From CAMDPA01 sp963825625 (GTDB lineage: Bacteria > Pseudomonadota > Alphaproteobacteria > Rhizobiales > Hyphomicrobiaceae), in assembly GCA_963825625.1 (NCBI GenBank), contig CAWGUF010000019.1:354127-418126 (forward strand): a DNA stretch of 64,000 nucleotides, given 5' to 3'. Both the position numbers and the translations under genes were made by a program. Shown here piece after piece: positions 48,258-55,822 of this stretch. The notes under the pieces are model-generated. The model did not search any database. It was not told where the DNA came from and saw nothing but the letters and a program-made list of their open reading frames with translations. Within the stretch, counting starts at the first letter, position 1. Every line of letters begins with the position of its first letter.

Positions 48258-48908
48258 GACGTGGGGGCGGTACTGCCAATTCGTTTTCGTAGGCGAGCGA
48301 GTGATGCGGCGGTGGCCAAACGCTCCTGCTCGGTCTCTGTTGGAAAATTCTTTCAACAAGTAGTCTCTCTCATTCAGAGCCGCGAGCCGATGCAATCCAG
48401 GAGTGGGACATGCCATCGCTATCGGCAAGAGTAAGCGATCAACCTGGTCAAGAGAATTCTGAGCCGACGACGTCGTAAATGGATGAGGTATAAACCGTCT
48501 AGATGCGCTCCGCGCCGCGATGTACAGGCGCTTCCCCAAATTCCGGTCGTTTCGGCGATGATCGACTAATGGCCTCGGGCGAGGCGTCCAATGCGGGACA
48601 GCGAGGCCAAGTGAGAGAGGGCATGCCACCCAGCAATGTGTGGCAAAGAAAAAATGCCCTGGTCGGGAGGGACAAGACCAGGGCAGATGGTGACGTGCAA
48701 CCGGCGTGTGTGAACCAGATGCAGTGGATATGGTACTCATCCGCGCCCAGATGTACAGGCGTTTATCGCACGGCGGGGCCAGAGGGAAAAAGGGTTGCCG
48801 GAGAGGCCGAGAGGGGCAGCCGGCGACGAGTTAGGAGATGGAAGAAGACGAAAAGCGGCGAGCCCCAGTTTCCTGAAGCCCGCTGCATTACTCGACAATC
48901 GACCTGGA
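48258..48908. other. Gap with a direct repeat and a terminator
   Basis: About 650 bases without a convincing gene. A sequence containing TCCGCGCC and GATGTACAGGCG occurs twice, near 48508 and 48747, as an imperfect direct repeat about 235 bases apart. Between them is the hairpin at 48655-48685. Confidence 0.5.
48655..48685 (-). terminator. Intrinsic terminator
   Basis: 10-bp perfect stem TGCCCTGGTC / GACCAGGGCA with an 11-base loop. On the minus strand it is followed at once by TTTTTTC, the reverse of AAAAAA at 48649-48654. It would stop transcripts of the small secreted-peptide gene at 48909-49025. Confidence 0.82.
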
Positions 48909-49025
48909 TTAGTCGGCCTGCGCGGCCTGCTCCTGCCAGAACTGCTGGCCGTCGAACGCATTCGCGGACACCGGCGCAACCAGGATTGCAGCAGTGAACA
49001 GCATCGGGACGATAAGGAATTTCAT
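48909..49025 (-). CDS. 38-residue secreted peptide
   Basis: Begins MKFLIVPMLFTAAILVAP, a complete signal peptide with a predicted cut after SANA. The mature tail is only 15 residues (FDGQQFWQEQAAQAD). GGAG lies just upstream of the start, and an intrinsic terminator follows about 220 bases after the stop. The tail is polar, Gln-rich and acidic. Function unknown; small periplasmic proteins of this size are easily missed. Confidence 0.65.
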   Translation of the reverse strand: MKFLIVPMLFTAAILVAPVSANAFDGQQFWQEQAAQAD

Positions 49026-49168
49026 GACCATCTCCGTGTTGGTTTGTTCGTTTTGCAAGCCTAACAACGTTGCGCCGGTTGCTTAGGTTCACTGAGGCCG
49101 GAGTACCTCACGCGCTCGTGATGTTCCGTGAGCGCCGGCAGTGCGCAACCGTTGTTGTGGCTATGCAC

Positions 49169-49233
49169 GATAGCCTCGGCCGATCTTTCTCCTCATACAC
49201 TGGCCAAGCGCAGACAGAGCGGTTGCTTCGTCA
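49169..49233 (-). pseudogene. WGR-domain gene fragment (copy 2 of 3)
   Basis: On the minus strand it encodes DEATALSALGQCMRRKIGRG, close to DEATALSALGRRMQRKIDRG of the full WGR gene at 49962-50285. Both sides are cut off. Confidence 0.7.
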
Positions 49234-49265
49234 GAACCTCGCCGACTGGCGAAACGTTCGCGCTG

Positions 49266-49424
49266 GCGCGGCGCAACGTTCGAGACGATCCGGCGTGTGT
49301 TCGTGAAGGTCGCCGTCCGCGTCGAGGAACTGAAGGGCAAAATCAAGCTCGCGTTCCCGGCCAGCTATCCGCAGGCGGCCATGCTCGCAATGATGACCGG
49401 CGCCATCACGACAGGCGGCCCGTG
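49266..49424 (+). pseudogene. Transposase C-terminal remnant (IS1380-like)
   Basis: A plus-strand frame reads TFETIRRVFVKVAVRVEELK and KIKLAFPASYPQAAMLAMMT before a stop. This resembles the C-terminal end of IS1380/DDE group-1 transposases. It is not derived from the intact IS1380 at 52.9 kb. Confidence 0.5.
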
Positions 49425-49576
49425 ACCGACGCGGCAGCCGCCGCTGGAGCCCTTGCCCGCCAACCCCGAACGCGTTCCGAAGGTCACCGAAGCCACCGCC
49501 GTCCACCCGGCCGATGCCTCATGCTCCATCGCCAGCCGAAGTCCGCTCACGAATAAAAGAGGCTAAGAAAGCGCAT

Positions 49577-49864
49577 TTACCAGATCGGACTGCAGAAAAA
49601 TTTGCCCGAACCAAGTGGTCCAAGCGGGCGCTCGCCGGCCCGAAGCGTTCCGGCCGGGCATAAGCAATCGCCATCAGCTGGATCTGTAACAGTCGCAGTC
49701 CCGCCAGAGACTTTGCACAGCTTCGAGTTCACAACGACGACTTCGTCGTTCAACTTCGAATTACTATCTGCCTTCGTGGTGTTGGAGACCATGTCGGCGG
49801 CAATTAAAAAGAGCACAATACCAAGAACCCACAACCATTGTCGAAGACCAACGAAATTAAGCAT
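49577..49864 (-). CDS. Small Cys-containing exported or membrane protein
   Basis: A 95-residue protein from ATG 49864 (MLNFVGLRQW), chosen because GGGAG lies about 8 bases upstream; an in-frame ATG at 49879 is the alternative. One N-terminal hydrophobic helix (WLWVLGIVLFLIAADMV) is followed by an extracytoplasmic part with four Cys in SKLCKVSGG, DCLCPAGTL and FFCSPIW. Disulfides are likely. No family recognised. Confidence 0.6.
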   Translation of the reverse strand: MLNFVGLRQWLWVLGIVLFLIAADMVSNTTKADSNSKLNDEVVVVNSKLCKVSGGTATVTDPADGDCLCPAGTLRAGERPLGPLGSGKFFCSPIW

Positions 49865-49961
49865 GTTCGGCACTCCCATCCGATGGCATGTCGAGAGTCG
49901 GTGCGTACGACAGGCTTATAATTGTATCGCCTGAACCGCCTCATACAAACCCTGAACAAAA

Positions 49962-50285
49962 TTAATCTCCACTGCTTTCGATGCGAGCTGATCGTGGTGG
50001 CCTCGCTGCGCAGTCAGAGGTATCTTGTAAATGGAACGCAATCGCAGATGATGAGGAGCGGACCTTAGCGCGATAGCCGCGGTCGATCTTTCTCTGCATA
50101 CGCCGGCCAAGCGCGGACAGAGCGGTAGCTTCGTCGGGATAGCAGCAGTGTTGGATCTGGCCGGCCTGGCCGATCCGCCCCCATTCGGCATGTAGCGCCC
50201 ATTCACCAAACAACGTCGGCACAACGCTAAGTGCGTAATACCGGGCCATGTTCTGTTCGCGGTCGATGCGCCTGAGTTCAATCAT
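49962..50285 (-). CDS. WGR-domain protein
   Basis: A 107-residue protein. ARYYALSVVPTLFGEWALHA is followed by EWGRIGQAGQ, the WGR motif region, and DEATALSALGRRMQRKIDRG. WGR domains bind nucleic acids. The start overlaps the stop of the resolvase gene (ATGA), so the two are translated together. The last 30 residues are Ser/Arg-rich and may be a shifted tail. Confidence 0.8.
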   Translation of the reverse strand: MIELRRIDREQNMARYYALSVVPTLFGEWALHAEWGRIGQAGQIQHCCYPDEATALSALGRRMQRKIDRGYRAKVRSSSSAIAFHLQDTSDCAARPPRSARIESSGD

Positions 50286-50842
50286 GCATCCTCCTTGGCA
50301 AGGGCGCGCCAGAGCGTATGCCGACTAACACCGAGCTCCTCGGCGACCTCGTTCCTGCTGTAGTCGCCCGAACGGAGTAGGGCCTTTGCCTTCTTGATAG
50401 CGTCGGCATCCAGCCGCCTCGGTCTGCCGCCGATACGGCCACGCTTTCGTGCGGCCGCGAGACCGGCGTTGGTGCGTTGACGCAGCATGTCGCGCTCGAA
50501 TTCCGCCATCAGGGCGAACACGCCAAACACCAGCTTGCCGGACGGTGTCGTGGTGTCGATCAGGTTCTCTGTGATCGACTTGAGCTGCACCCCGCGGGCG
50601 TGCAGAAGGTTGACGGTTTCGATCAGTTGCAGGAGTGAGCGGCCGAGCCGGTCGAGCTTCCACACGATCACGACATCGCCTTTGCGCGCAGTGTCGAGCA
50701 TGCGGGCGAGTTCAGGGCGGTCCGTTTTCGCGCCGGATGACTTTTCCTGGTAGATGCGCTCGGCGCCGGCGGCCTTGAGGGCATCGATCTGCAGATGCGT
50801 CTCCTGCTCATCGGTTGAGACGCGCGCGTAGCCAATCAGCAT
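50282..50842 (-). CDS. Serine resolvase/invertase (Tn3 type)
   Basis: A 186-residue small serine recombinase: catalytic Ser in IGYARVSTDEQ, then KLDRLGRSLLQLIETVNLLH, FALMAEFERDMLRQRTNAGL and a C-terminal HTH (SRNEVAEELGVSRHTLWRAL). Full length and intact. It resolves cointegrates or inverts DNA at a res site, probably the repeats at 50841-50976. The start overlaps one of those repeats. Confidence 0.93.
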   Translation of the reverse strand: MLIGYARVSTDEQETHLQIDALKAAGAERIYQEKSSGAKTDRPELARMLDTARKGDVVIVWKLDRLGRSLLQLIETVNLLHARGVQLKSITENLIDTTTPSGKLVFGVFALMAEFERDMLRQRTNAGLAAARKRGRIGGRPRRLDADAIKKAKALLRSGDYSRNEVAEELGVSRHTLWRALAKEDA

Positions 50843-50976
50843 GGTGCAAAAACCTTATCGGCATCGTGATTTGAACCATAAACTTATGCACCATAGTATT
50901 GCAACATGTTTTGCTGTGCTTTGGGATGTTTTCTGAGGAGGTGTGGCGTTGGTGCAAAAACGGTCGTTTGTGCACC
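50841..50976 (-). promoter_or_regulatory. Candidate res site of the resolvase
   Basis: GGTGCA-type sequences occur three times: GGTGCAAAAAC at 50841-50851 (over the start codon), TGCACC at 50887-50892, and an imperfect palindrome at 50951-50976 (GGTGCAAAAAC, GGTC, GTTTGTGCACC). Three subsites in about 135 bases directly upstream of a Tn3-type resolvase is the normal res layout. Confidence 0.5.
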
Positions 50977-51493
50977 TACCAAGAAAACGCGCGACTTTCG
51001 GCACGCGTTGGAAGATGCGGTGCCAATTAATCAGCATTGGGATGAGTCAACTAACAACCTATTGTCGACAATGACCGGTGACGCTGCCAAACATGGGATG
51101 TAGGCTTACCCTGGTGGGAAGCATATCGCAGGGTATTGTCGTGTCGCGCATATTCTTGAGCCATTCGTCAAAGAACAACGCCGAGTGCTGATCGGCCATC
51201 ATCAGACGCTGGCGTAGACTCGGAAGCCGTCTTGACGCGCGCTGGTTGGTTGTTGAGACGGCCTCATGCACCGTCACGATGGTACATCGGGTCTCTTAAC
51301 GCGGAAAAACTGATGTCAGCTCCGGGTCGGGCTCGACCGACCGACTTGCGTCTGCGTGCAGGCAGCACTGCCCCAAGCAGCAGAAGTCACGCGCCTGTTT
51401 GACAGCTAAACCCTCGGGAGCCGACACACGGAACGCTCAGCCAAACGGCCGAGACGGGCCAGGAACCGTCGTGCGCAGAACCCTCACCCGTTT
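50977..51493. other. Intergenic region, nothing recognised
   Basis: About 520 bases between the candidate res site and the 3' end of the channel gene. No protein-like frame or strong hairpin that I can support. Confidence 0.4.
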
Positions 51494-52585
51494 TTAGAAG
51501 AACGATGCGCCAAGCACAGCCAGGAGTGCCACGGGATAAATGATGCGCGAGGCAATATTGGCTCGTCGGACCATCTCAGTCTTTTGCTGCTCGACAAGGT
51601 AGACATGTGCGACGGTTTGCATGAGCGCGGCAAAAACTAGAACTGTCGCAAGAAGAATAAACTCGTCCAGCCGCGTCAGGTAGGACACCCTCGGGAGCAG
51701 AACAGTGATAGCAAACAGATAAGCGACTAGCGTCAAGAAGGCGGTGGTCGAAATACCGATACCCGTGCTGCTTTCCCTTGGATCAAGCCAGCGCGGAATC
51801 CACGACATGATGACGATCAGACAAAGAGGGAAAATCACTTTCCAGAAATAGTAGGTTGGCACCCTCTGTACCTCAATCGCCAACACGAAGCCCGCTGATC
51901 CAGCCGTCTTCTCAAAGGCTACATAGGGACGCGGTTCCGCCTCCCAAGCCAATACCTTAAAGTCCGGCATCGATAATTTGCTGGCAATCCCGGAGTTCTT
52001 ACCCCCCTCGCGTAGGATGGGGAGCATCGCCACGTCTCTCGCCGACAAACTGGCCGCAACCAGATGGATGGTCAGGACTTGCCGATCCATCGGAAATTCG
52101 GCCAGGTCGAGCGGCTGCGAAAACCAGCCCCATGTCTTCTGACGGAGTGTGACCCCACCTTCGGGATTTATCTCGACGAAATCTGGAAAAGCTCTCCAAG
52201 CCTGCTGCTGATTTACAATAGTGAGACGTGGGGTCCAAACATCTGTCGCCCGTCGAACGACTGGACCAGGTCCTTCGTGTCGAAGCAGGGGGTTAATCCA
52301 GCTTGCCTCATAATAGACACTTGCCGAGAACCGTTGGTTCGCCGAGTCGATGCCGTCTACATCGATCACATATATGCCAACCCTAACTTCTGTCGGCTCC
52401 CCCCAGACCGAGGGCCGTTCTTGTTCCGGCTTTGGCTGGAGAATTGCGGCCGTCGTCTCTCTTGTCTCTGCGGGTAATTCTGGCGGATCAGCCGTTTTCG
52501 ACGGGTCCTGAGCAGCCGCTAGCCCAGGCGCGAGCAGTATGAATGCCAACAAGTGAACCGCCCGGACAATCCTGCAACACGACAT
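51494..52585 (-). CDS. Bacterial pentameric ligand-gated ion channel (Cys-loop superfamily homologue)
   Basis: A 363-residue protein with a signal peptide (HLLAFILLAPGLAAA). The extracellular domain resembles GLIC/ELIC: EVRVGIYVIDVDGIDSANQR, YEASWINP, VWTPRLTIVNQ, and the loop QPLDLAEFPMDRQVLTIHL, which in bacterial members lacks the two cysteines. Four membrane helices follow, beginning PTYYFWKVIFPLCLIVIMSW; the second (ISTTAFLTLVAYLFAITVLL) lines the pore. It would form a pentamer gated by protons or small ligands. An IS1380 lies just upstream of its start. Confidence 0.9.
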   Translation of the reverse strand: MSCCRIVRAVHLLAFILLAPGLAAAQDPSKTADPPELPAETRETTAAILQPKPEQERPSVWGEPTEVRVGIYVIDVDGIDSANQRFSASVYYEASWINPLLRHEGPGPVVRRATDVWTPRLTIVNQQQAWRAFPDFVEINPEGGVTLRQKTWGWFSQPLDLAEFPMDRQVLTIHLVAASLSARDVAMLPILREGGKNSGIASKLSMPDFKVLAWEAEPRPYVAFEKTAGSAGFVLAIEVQRVPTYYFWKVIFPLCLIVIMSWIPRWLDPRESSTGIGISTTAFLTLVAYLFAITVLLPRVSYLTRLDEFILLATVLVFAALMQTVAHVYLVEQQKTEMVRRANIASRIIYPVALLAVLGASFF

Positions 52586-52627
52586 CCCCGCCTCATACCG
52601 TTCCGGCCAAGTCTACAGTCTATCCGA

Positions 52628-54307
52628 CATTCCCCAAGTAGCCTTGGGACAGCTCCAGACTAAGCCGCCAGCCGTGCGTCTGCAATGCCCCAGGCAGTTT
52701 CGGAAGCGCCCGCAGCCGCTGTCACATCGTGATCCGCAGTGTTCGGAACCGGCGCAGTGGCTCGCAGCCGCGCTCGGATCATCGTTCCCGGCGCACTCGG
52801 GCAACGCGCCGCCGTGACGTTCGTGCCGGTCGGGTCGACTGCATGCGAAGCGGTCGAGATCGTTCGTCATGATGGCACTGGTGACGGACGCAGCCGATGA
52901 ATAGCGGCGAGGATCTGGTGGAAGAGGTCTCGCGGGATTGCGGCCTCGGCCAGCTGGAAGGTTATCGCCCGGGCATGGCGGACGACACGGGCGCCGATCT
53001 TGATCAGCCGCGTTTGCAGGCTCGTCAGCGACCAGGACGCGACCTCGTCGGGCAGTTCGGCGGCCTGCAAGAACATGCCGAGGTTGTAGGCCAGCGCATG
53101 AAGCTGCAGGCGGACCTCGTTCTGCGTCATCGTCCGGCATGACAGCCGGGTCCACCTGAGCGCGATCTTGCCCTCCTTAATGTGCTGCTCGGCGGTACCG
53201 CGCTGATTGTAGAAGGCGAACACCTGCTCGGGCTCGAAGGGCAGATTGGTGACCAGGAAGCCGACACGGGGCAGCAACTCACCTGGATGCCATTCGATCT
53301 TGGCCAGCACCCGGCGGGGCTTTTCCCAGGAGCCAGCTTGGTACTCGAAGTCGCCGTAGACCCGGCGGACCTCGTTCGGTGGCCGCCCGACCGGGCGCCT
53401 CAACAGGTCGGCAATCCGCTCCTGCAAGGTCGCGTTCTTCGGCAGGCGAATGGCGTAGAGGTATCCCGCCGTCTCCAAGGTGACGTAGAGGGCGGGAAGC
53501 GCAAAGGCGGCATCGGCCCGAAATAGGCGCAGAACATCCTTGTCGGCGTAGCGAGCCATGACCGACCCCAGAACCTCCTCCCAGCCGTCAGCGCTGTGCA
53601 CGTTGCCGGGGCGCAGCTTGCAGCGCTCCAGTTGGCCGAACTGATTGAACACGAACAGCGGATGGTAGCAGGAGCAGTCGAAGTGGCCGTTCCAGGCGGT
53701 GCCTTCCTGCGCGCCATGAGTCGGGCTCACCGAGCTGTCCATGTCGAGCGTAAGCCAACGCAGTGGCTTGGCGGTATGGTGGCGGTCGATCCAGCGGCCC
53801 GGCATGTCGGGCAGCGCGGCGAGGTTCTCGGGAGTGATGAGCACCTCGGTCTCGAACTGCCCCATCTGGCTTGCCGACGCCGCTTGATGATCGACAGCCC
53901 GGCCACCCACGATCTGACGCATCACGGGATCGACGGCCAGATAGTCGGCATCGTTGACGTCCTCGTAGCCTGCGAGCCGGCCGAAGATCGACTGGCGCGA
54001 AAGGGCGACGATGCCGTGCAGCCGGTTATGACCGCTGCGCGTGTCGACGAGATGCTTGCCCATCAGCTCATGAAGACCGAGCACCTCATCCAGCTCGCGG
54101 TAGAGGAGCAAGCCCCCATCGGAGCTGATCTTCGAGCCGTGGAACTCGAGCTGAACGCGGCGATCGAAACCGAGCCTTCCGTCGTCCAATTCGCTCGCAC
54201 CCGCTGGGTGAGACATCGCCGCCCGCCTCAGATACCGCCAATGCACTGGAATATATGTGATTTGCGGCATCAGCAGTAGGCGGAACTCATATTATACTTG
54301 GGGAATG
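52628..54307 (-). mobile_element. IS1380-family element
   Basis: Inverted repeats CATTCCCCAAGTA (52628-52640) and TACTTGGGGAATG (54295-54307), 13 bp perfect, enclose the transposase gene. The flanking bases do not give a convincing 4-bp target duplication. The left end is 42 bases upstream of the ion-channel start, so it may affect that gene's promoter. Confidence 0.78.
52867..54216 (-). CDS. IS1380-family transposase
   Basis: A 449-residue DDE transposase from ATG 54216 (MSHPAGASEL). Motifs: TLDMDSSVSPTHGAQEGTAW (Asp), RLFRADAAFALP (Asp), AFYNQRGTAEQHIKEGKIAL (Glu). C-terminal SWSLTSLQTRLIKIGARVVR is the usual family end. Intact. Confidence 0.93.
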   Translation of the reverse strand: MSHPAGASELDDGRLGFDRRVQLEFHGSKISSDGGLLLYRELDEVLGLHELMGKHLVDTRSGHNRLHGIVALSRQSIFGRLAGYEDVNDADYLAVDPVMRQIVGGRAVDHQAASASQMGQFETEVLITPENLAALPDMPGRWIDRHHTAKPLRWLTLDMDSSVSPTHGAQEGTAWNGHFDCSCYHPLFVFNQFGQLERCKLRPGNVHSADGWEEVLGSVMARYADKDVLRLFRADAAFALPALYVTLETAGYLYAIRLPKNATLQERIADLLRRPVGRPPNEVRRVYGDFEYQAGSWEKPRRVLAKIEWHPGELLPRVGFLVTNLPFEPEQVFAFYNQRGTAEQHIKEGKIALRWTRLSCRTMTQNEVRLQLHALAYNLGMFLQAAELPDEVASWSLTSLQTRLIKIGARVVRHARAITFQLAEAAIPRDLFHQILAAIHRLRPSPVPS

Positions 54308-54312
54308 CGGGC

Positions 54313-54575
54313 TTAGAGCTTTCGCTTGATGACGTCCTGCAGCATCTCCTTGTCGAGCGAGAGATCCGCGACAATCCGCTTCAGACGCCCGTTCTCCTCT
54401 TCGAGCTCGCGCAGGCGCTTCATCTCGCTCGGCATCAGCCCGGCGTACTTCTTCTTCCAGTTGAAGTACGTCGCCTGGCTGATCCCAGCCTTCCGGCAGA
54501 TCTCCTCGACCGGAGTGCCGTTCTCACCCTGCCGGATGATGAACGCCTTCTGAGCGTCCGTGAACTGCGGCCCAT
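54313..54575 (-). pseudogene. IS3-family OrfA remnant, frameshifted
   Basis: Minus-strand frame: FTDAQKAFIIRQGENGTPVE, EICRKAGISQATYFNWKKKY, then LRELEEENGRLKRIVADLSL and DKEMLQDVIKRKL-stop. This is the HTH plus leucine zipper of IS3 (IS407-group) OrfA. One base is missing after the ATG at 54575. No OrfB follows; the element has lost its catalytic half. Confidence 0.82.
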
Positions 54576-54628
54576 GGGCACTCCCTCCTTCCCAAGAATA
54601 GCACGGAAAGAAGGTTAAGTGGACACTT

Positions 54629-54719
54629 CAGGGCAGGAAGCGGGCACTGCTCACACTGTGCACCGGAGCGGGCAAGACTGCCGTTGCCTTCCAGACTGGA
54701 TCGCTACTCAATAGGCATG
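54629..54719 (+). pseudogene. Type I restriction HsdR-like Walker A scar
   Basis: A 30-codon plus-strand piece reads RKRALLTLCTGAGKTAVAFQ. This matches the helicase Walker A region of HsdR/DEAD restriction subunits. Nothing else of the gene remains on either side. Confidence 0.55.
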
Positions 54720-54723
54720 AAAG

Positions 54724-54840
54724 TTGATCGCGCCGGACGGCTGCGCGATCGCTCTGCCGTCCCGCAAGGACGTCGCGTTGTTGAGCTATCTGTGCTTGCG
54801 GGACGCGCCGGTCGACCGAACGCAAGTGATAGCTTCGATG
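54724..54840 (+). pseudogene. SARP/adenylate-cyclase-like regulator N-terminal scar
   Basis: Plus-strand frame: KLIAPDGCAIALPSRKDVAL followed by LSYLCLRDAPVDRT. This is the start of the DNA-binding domain seen in SARP/BTAD-type regulators. It breaks off before the ppk2 3' end. Confidence 0.5.
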
Positions 54841-54865
54841 TCCAGGATGCGCGGCCGCACCGCCC

Positions 54866-55705
54866 TCAGAACCTTTCGGGTACGGGCTGGCCGCTGTCGA
54901 GGCGCGGCTCTACGTGCTTGGGCTTTGGTTGCGCCTTCGGGATCTTGGGCAGCTTGGCCGGCACCTTCTCGTAGGGGATGCTGTCCAGCAGGTGGCTGAT
55001 GAGGTTGAGCCGGGCGCGGCGCTTGTCGTCGGCGGCTACGATGTGCCAGGGCGCGGCCTGCGTGTGCGTCGTCTGGATCATCCGCTGGTAGGCTTCGGTG
55101 TAGTCCCACCAGCGGCGCACGGACTCCGTGTCCATCGGGCTCAGCTTCCAGTGCTTGACCGGGTCGGTGATCCGCGCCGCGAACCGACGCCGCTGCTCGT
55201 CCTGGCTCACGTCAAGGAAGTACTTCAGGAAATGGATGCCGTCATTGACGATCATCTCCTGCTCGAAGGCCGGAACCAGCTGAAGGAAGCGCTCGTATTC
55301 CTCGTTGGTGCAGAAGCCCATAACCCGCTCGACCCCGGCGCGATTGTACCAAGAGCGGTCGAACAGGATGATCTCGCCGGCCGCCGGGAAGAGCTCGATG
55401 TAGCGCTGCGCGTAGATCTGGCTTTTCTGACGGTCGGACGGGGCGGGCAGCGCCACATGCTTGAACACGCGCGGACTGGTGCGGTCGGTGATCCGGCTGA
55501 TCACGCCGCCCTTCCCGGCGGTGTCCCGGCCTTCGAAGACGACGATGACGCGCTGGCCGGCTTCCTTGACCCAGGCCTGCAGGCGAGTCAGTTCTACCTG
55601 CAACCCGTAAAGCCTCTTTTCGAATTCCTTGCGCGTCAACTTCTTGCCAGGCGCGCCTTCAGCCACCGCCGCCTCGACGTCGGCGTCTTTGCTTTTCTTC
55701 GTCAT
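54866..55705 (-). CDS. ppk2: Polyphosphate kinase 2
   Basis: A 279-residue PPK2. Walker A VVFEGRDTAGKGGVISRI, Walker B region ILFDRSWYNRAGVERVMGF, lid and C-terminal motif IHFLKYFLDVSQDEQRRRF and DPVKHWKLSPMD are all present. PPK2 enzymes interconvert polyphosphate and nucleoside di- or triphosphates. The C-terminus is Pro/Lys-rich. Single gene, intact, apparently host DNA between mobile elements. Confidence 0.93.
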   Translation of the reverse strand: MTKKSKDADVEAAVAEGAPGKKLTRKEFEKRLYGLQVELTRLQAWVKEAGQRVIVVFEGRDTAGKGGVISRITDRTSPRVFKHVALPAPSDRQKSQIYAQRYIELFPAAGEIILFDRSWYNRAGVERVMGFCTNEEYERFLQLVPAFEQEMIVNDGIHFLKYFLDVSQDEQRRRFAARITDPVKHWKLSPMDTESVRRWWDYTEAYQRMIQTTHTQAAPWHIVAADDKRRARLNLISHLLDSIPYEKVPAKLPKIPKAQPKPKHVEPRLDSGQPVPERF

Positions 55706-55822
55706 GACGTCGGTCTCCGTTCGGATGAACCAGCATTTCCCATTTGACCTCTTGCGGACGGCCGGCTCGAGATATCGAACGTGCTCTGCGAGAACGCGCT
55801 ACGCCCGTTTGTGATGACCGGG

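Larger units (their letters stand above)
49026..49576. other. Stretch made of gene fragments
   Basis: About 550 bases holding a WGR-gene fragment (49169-49233), then a transposase tail (49266-49424), then nothing recognisable. No intact gene. Confidence 0.5.
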
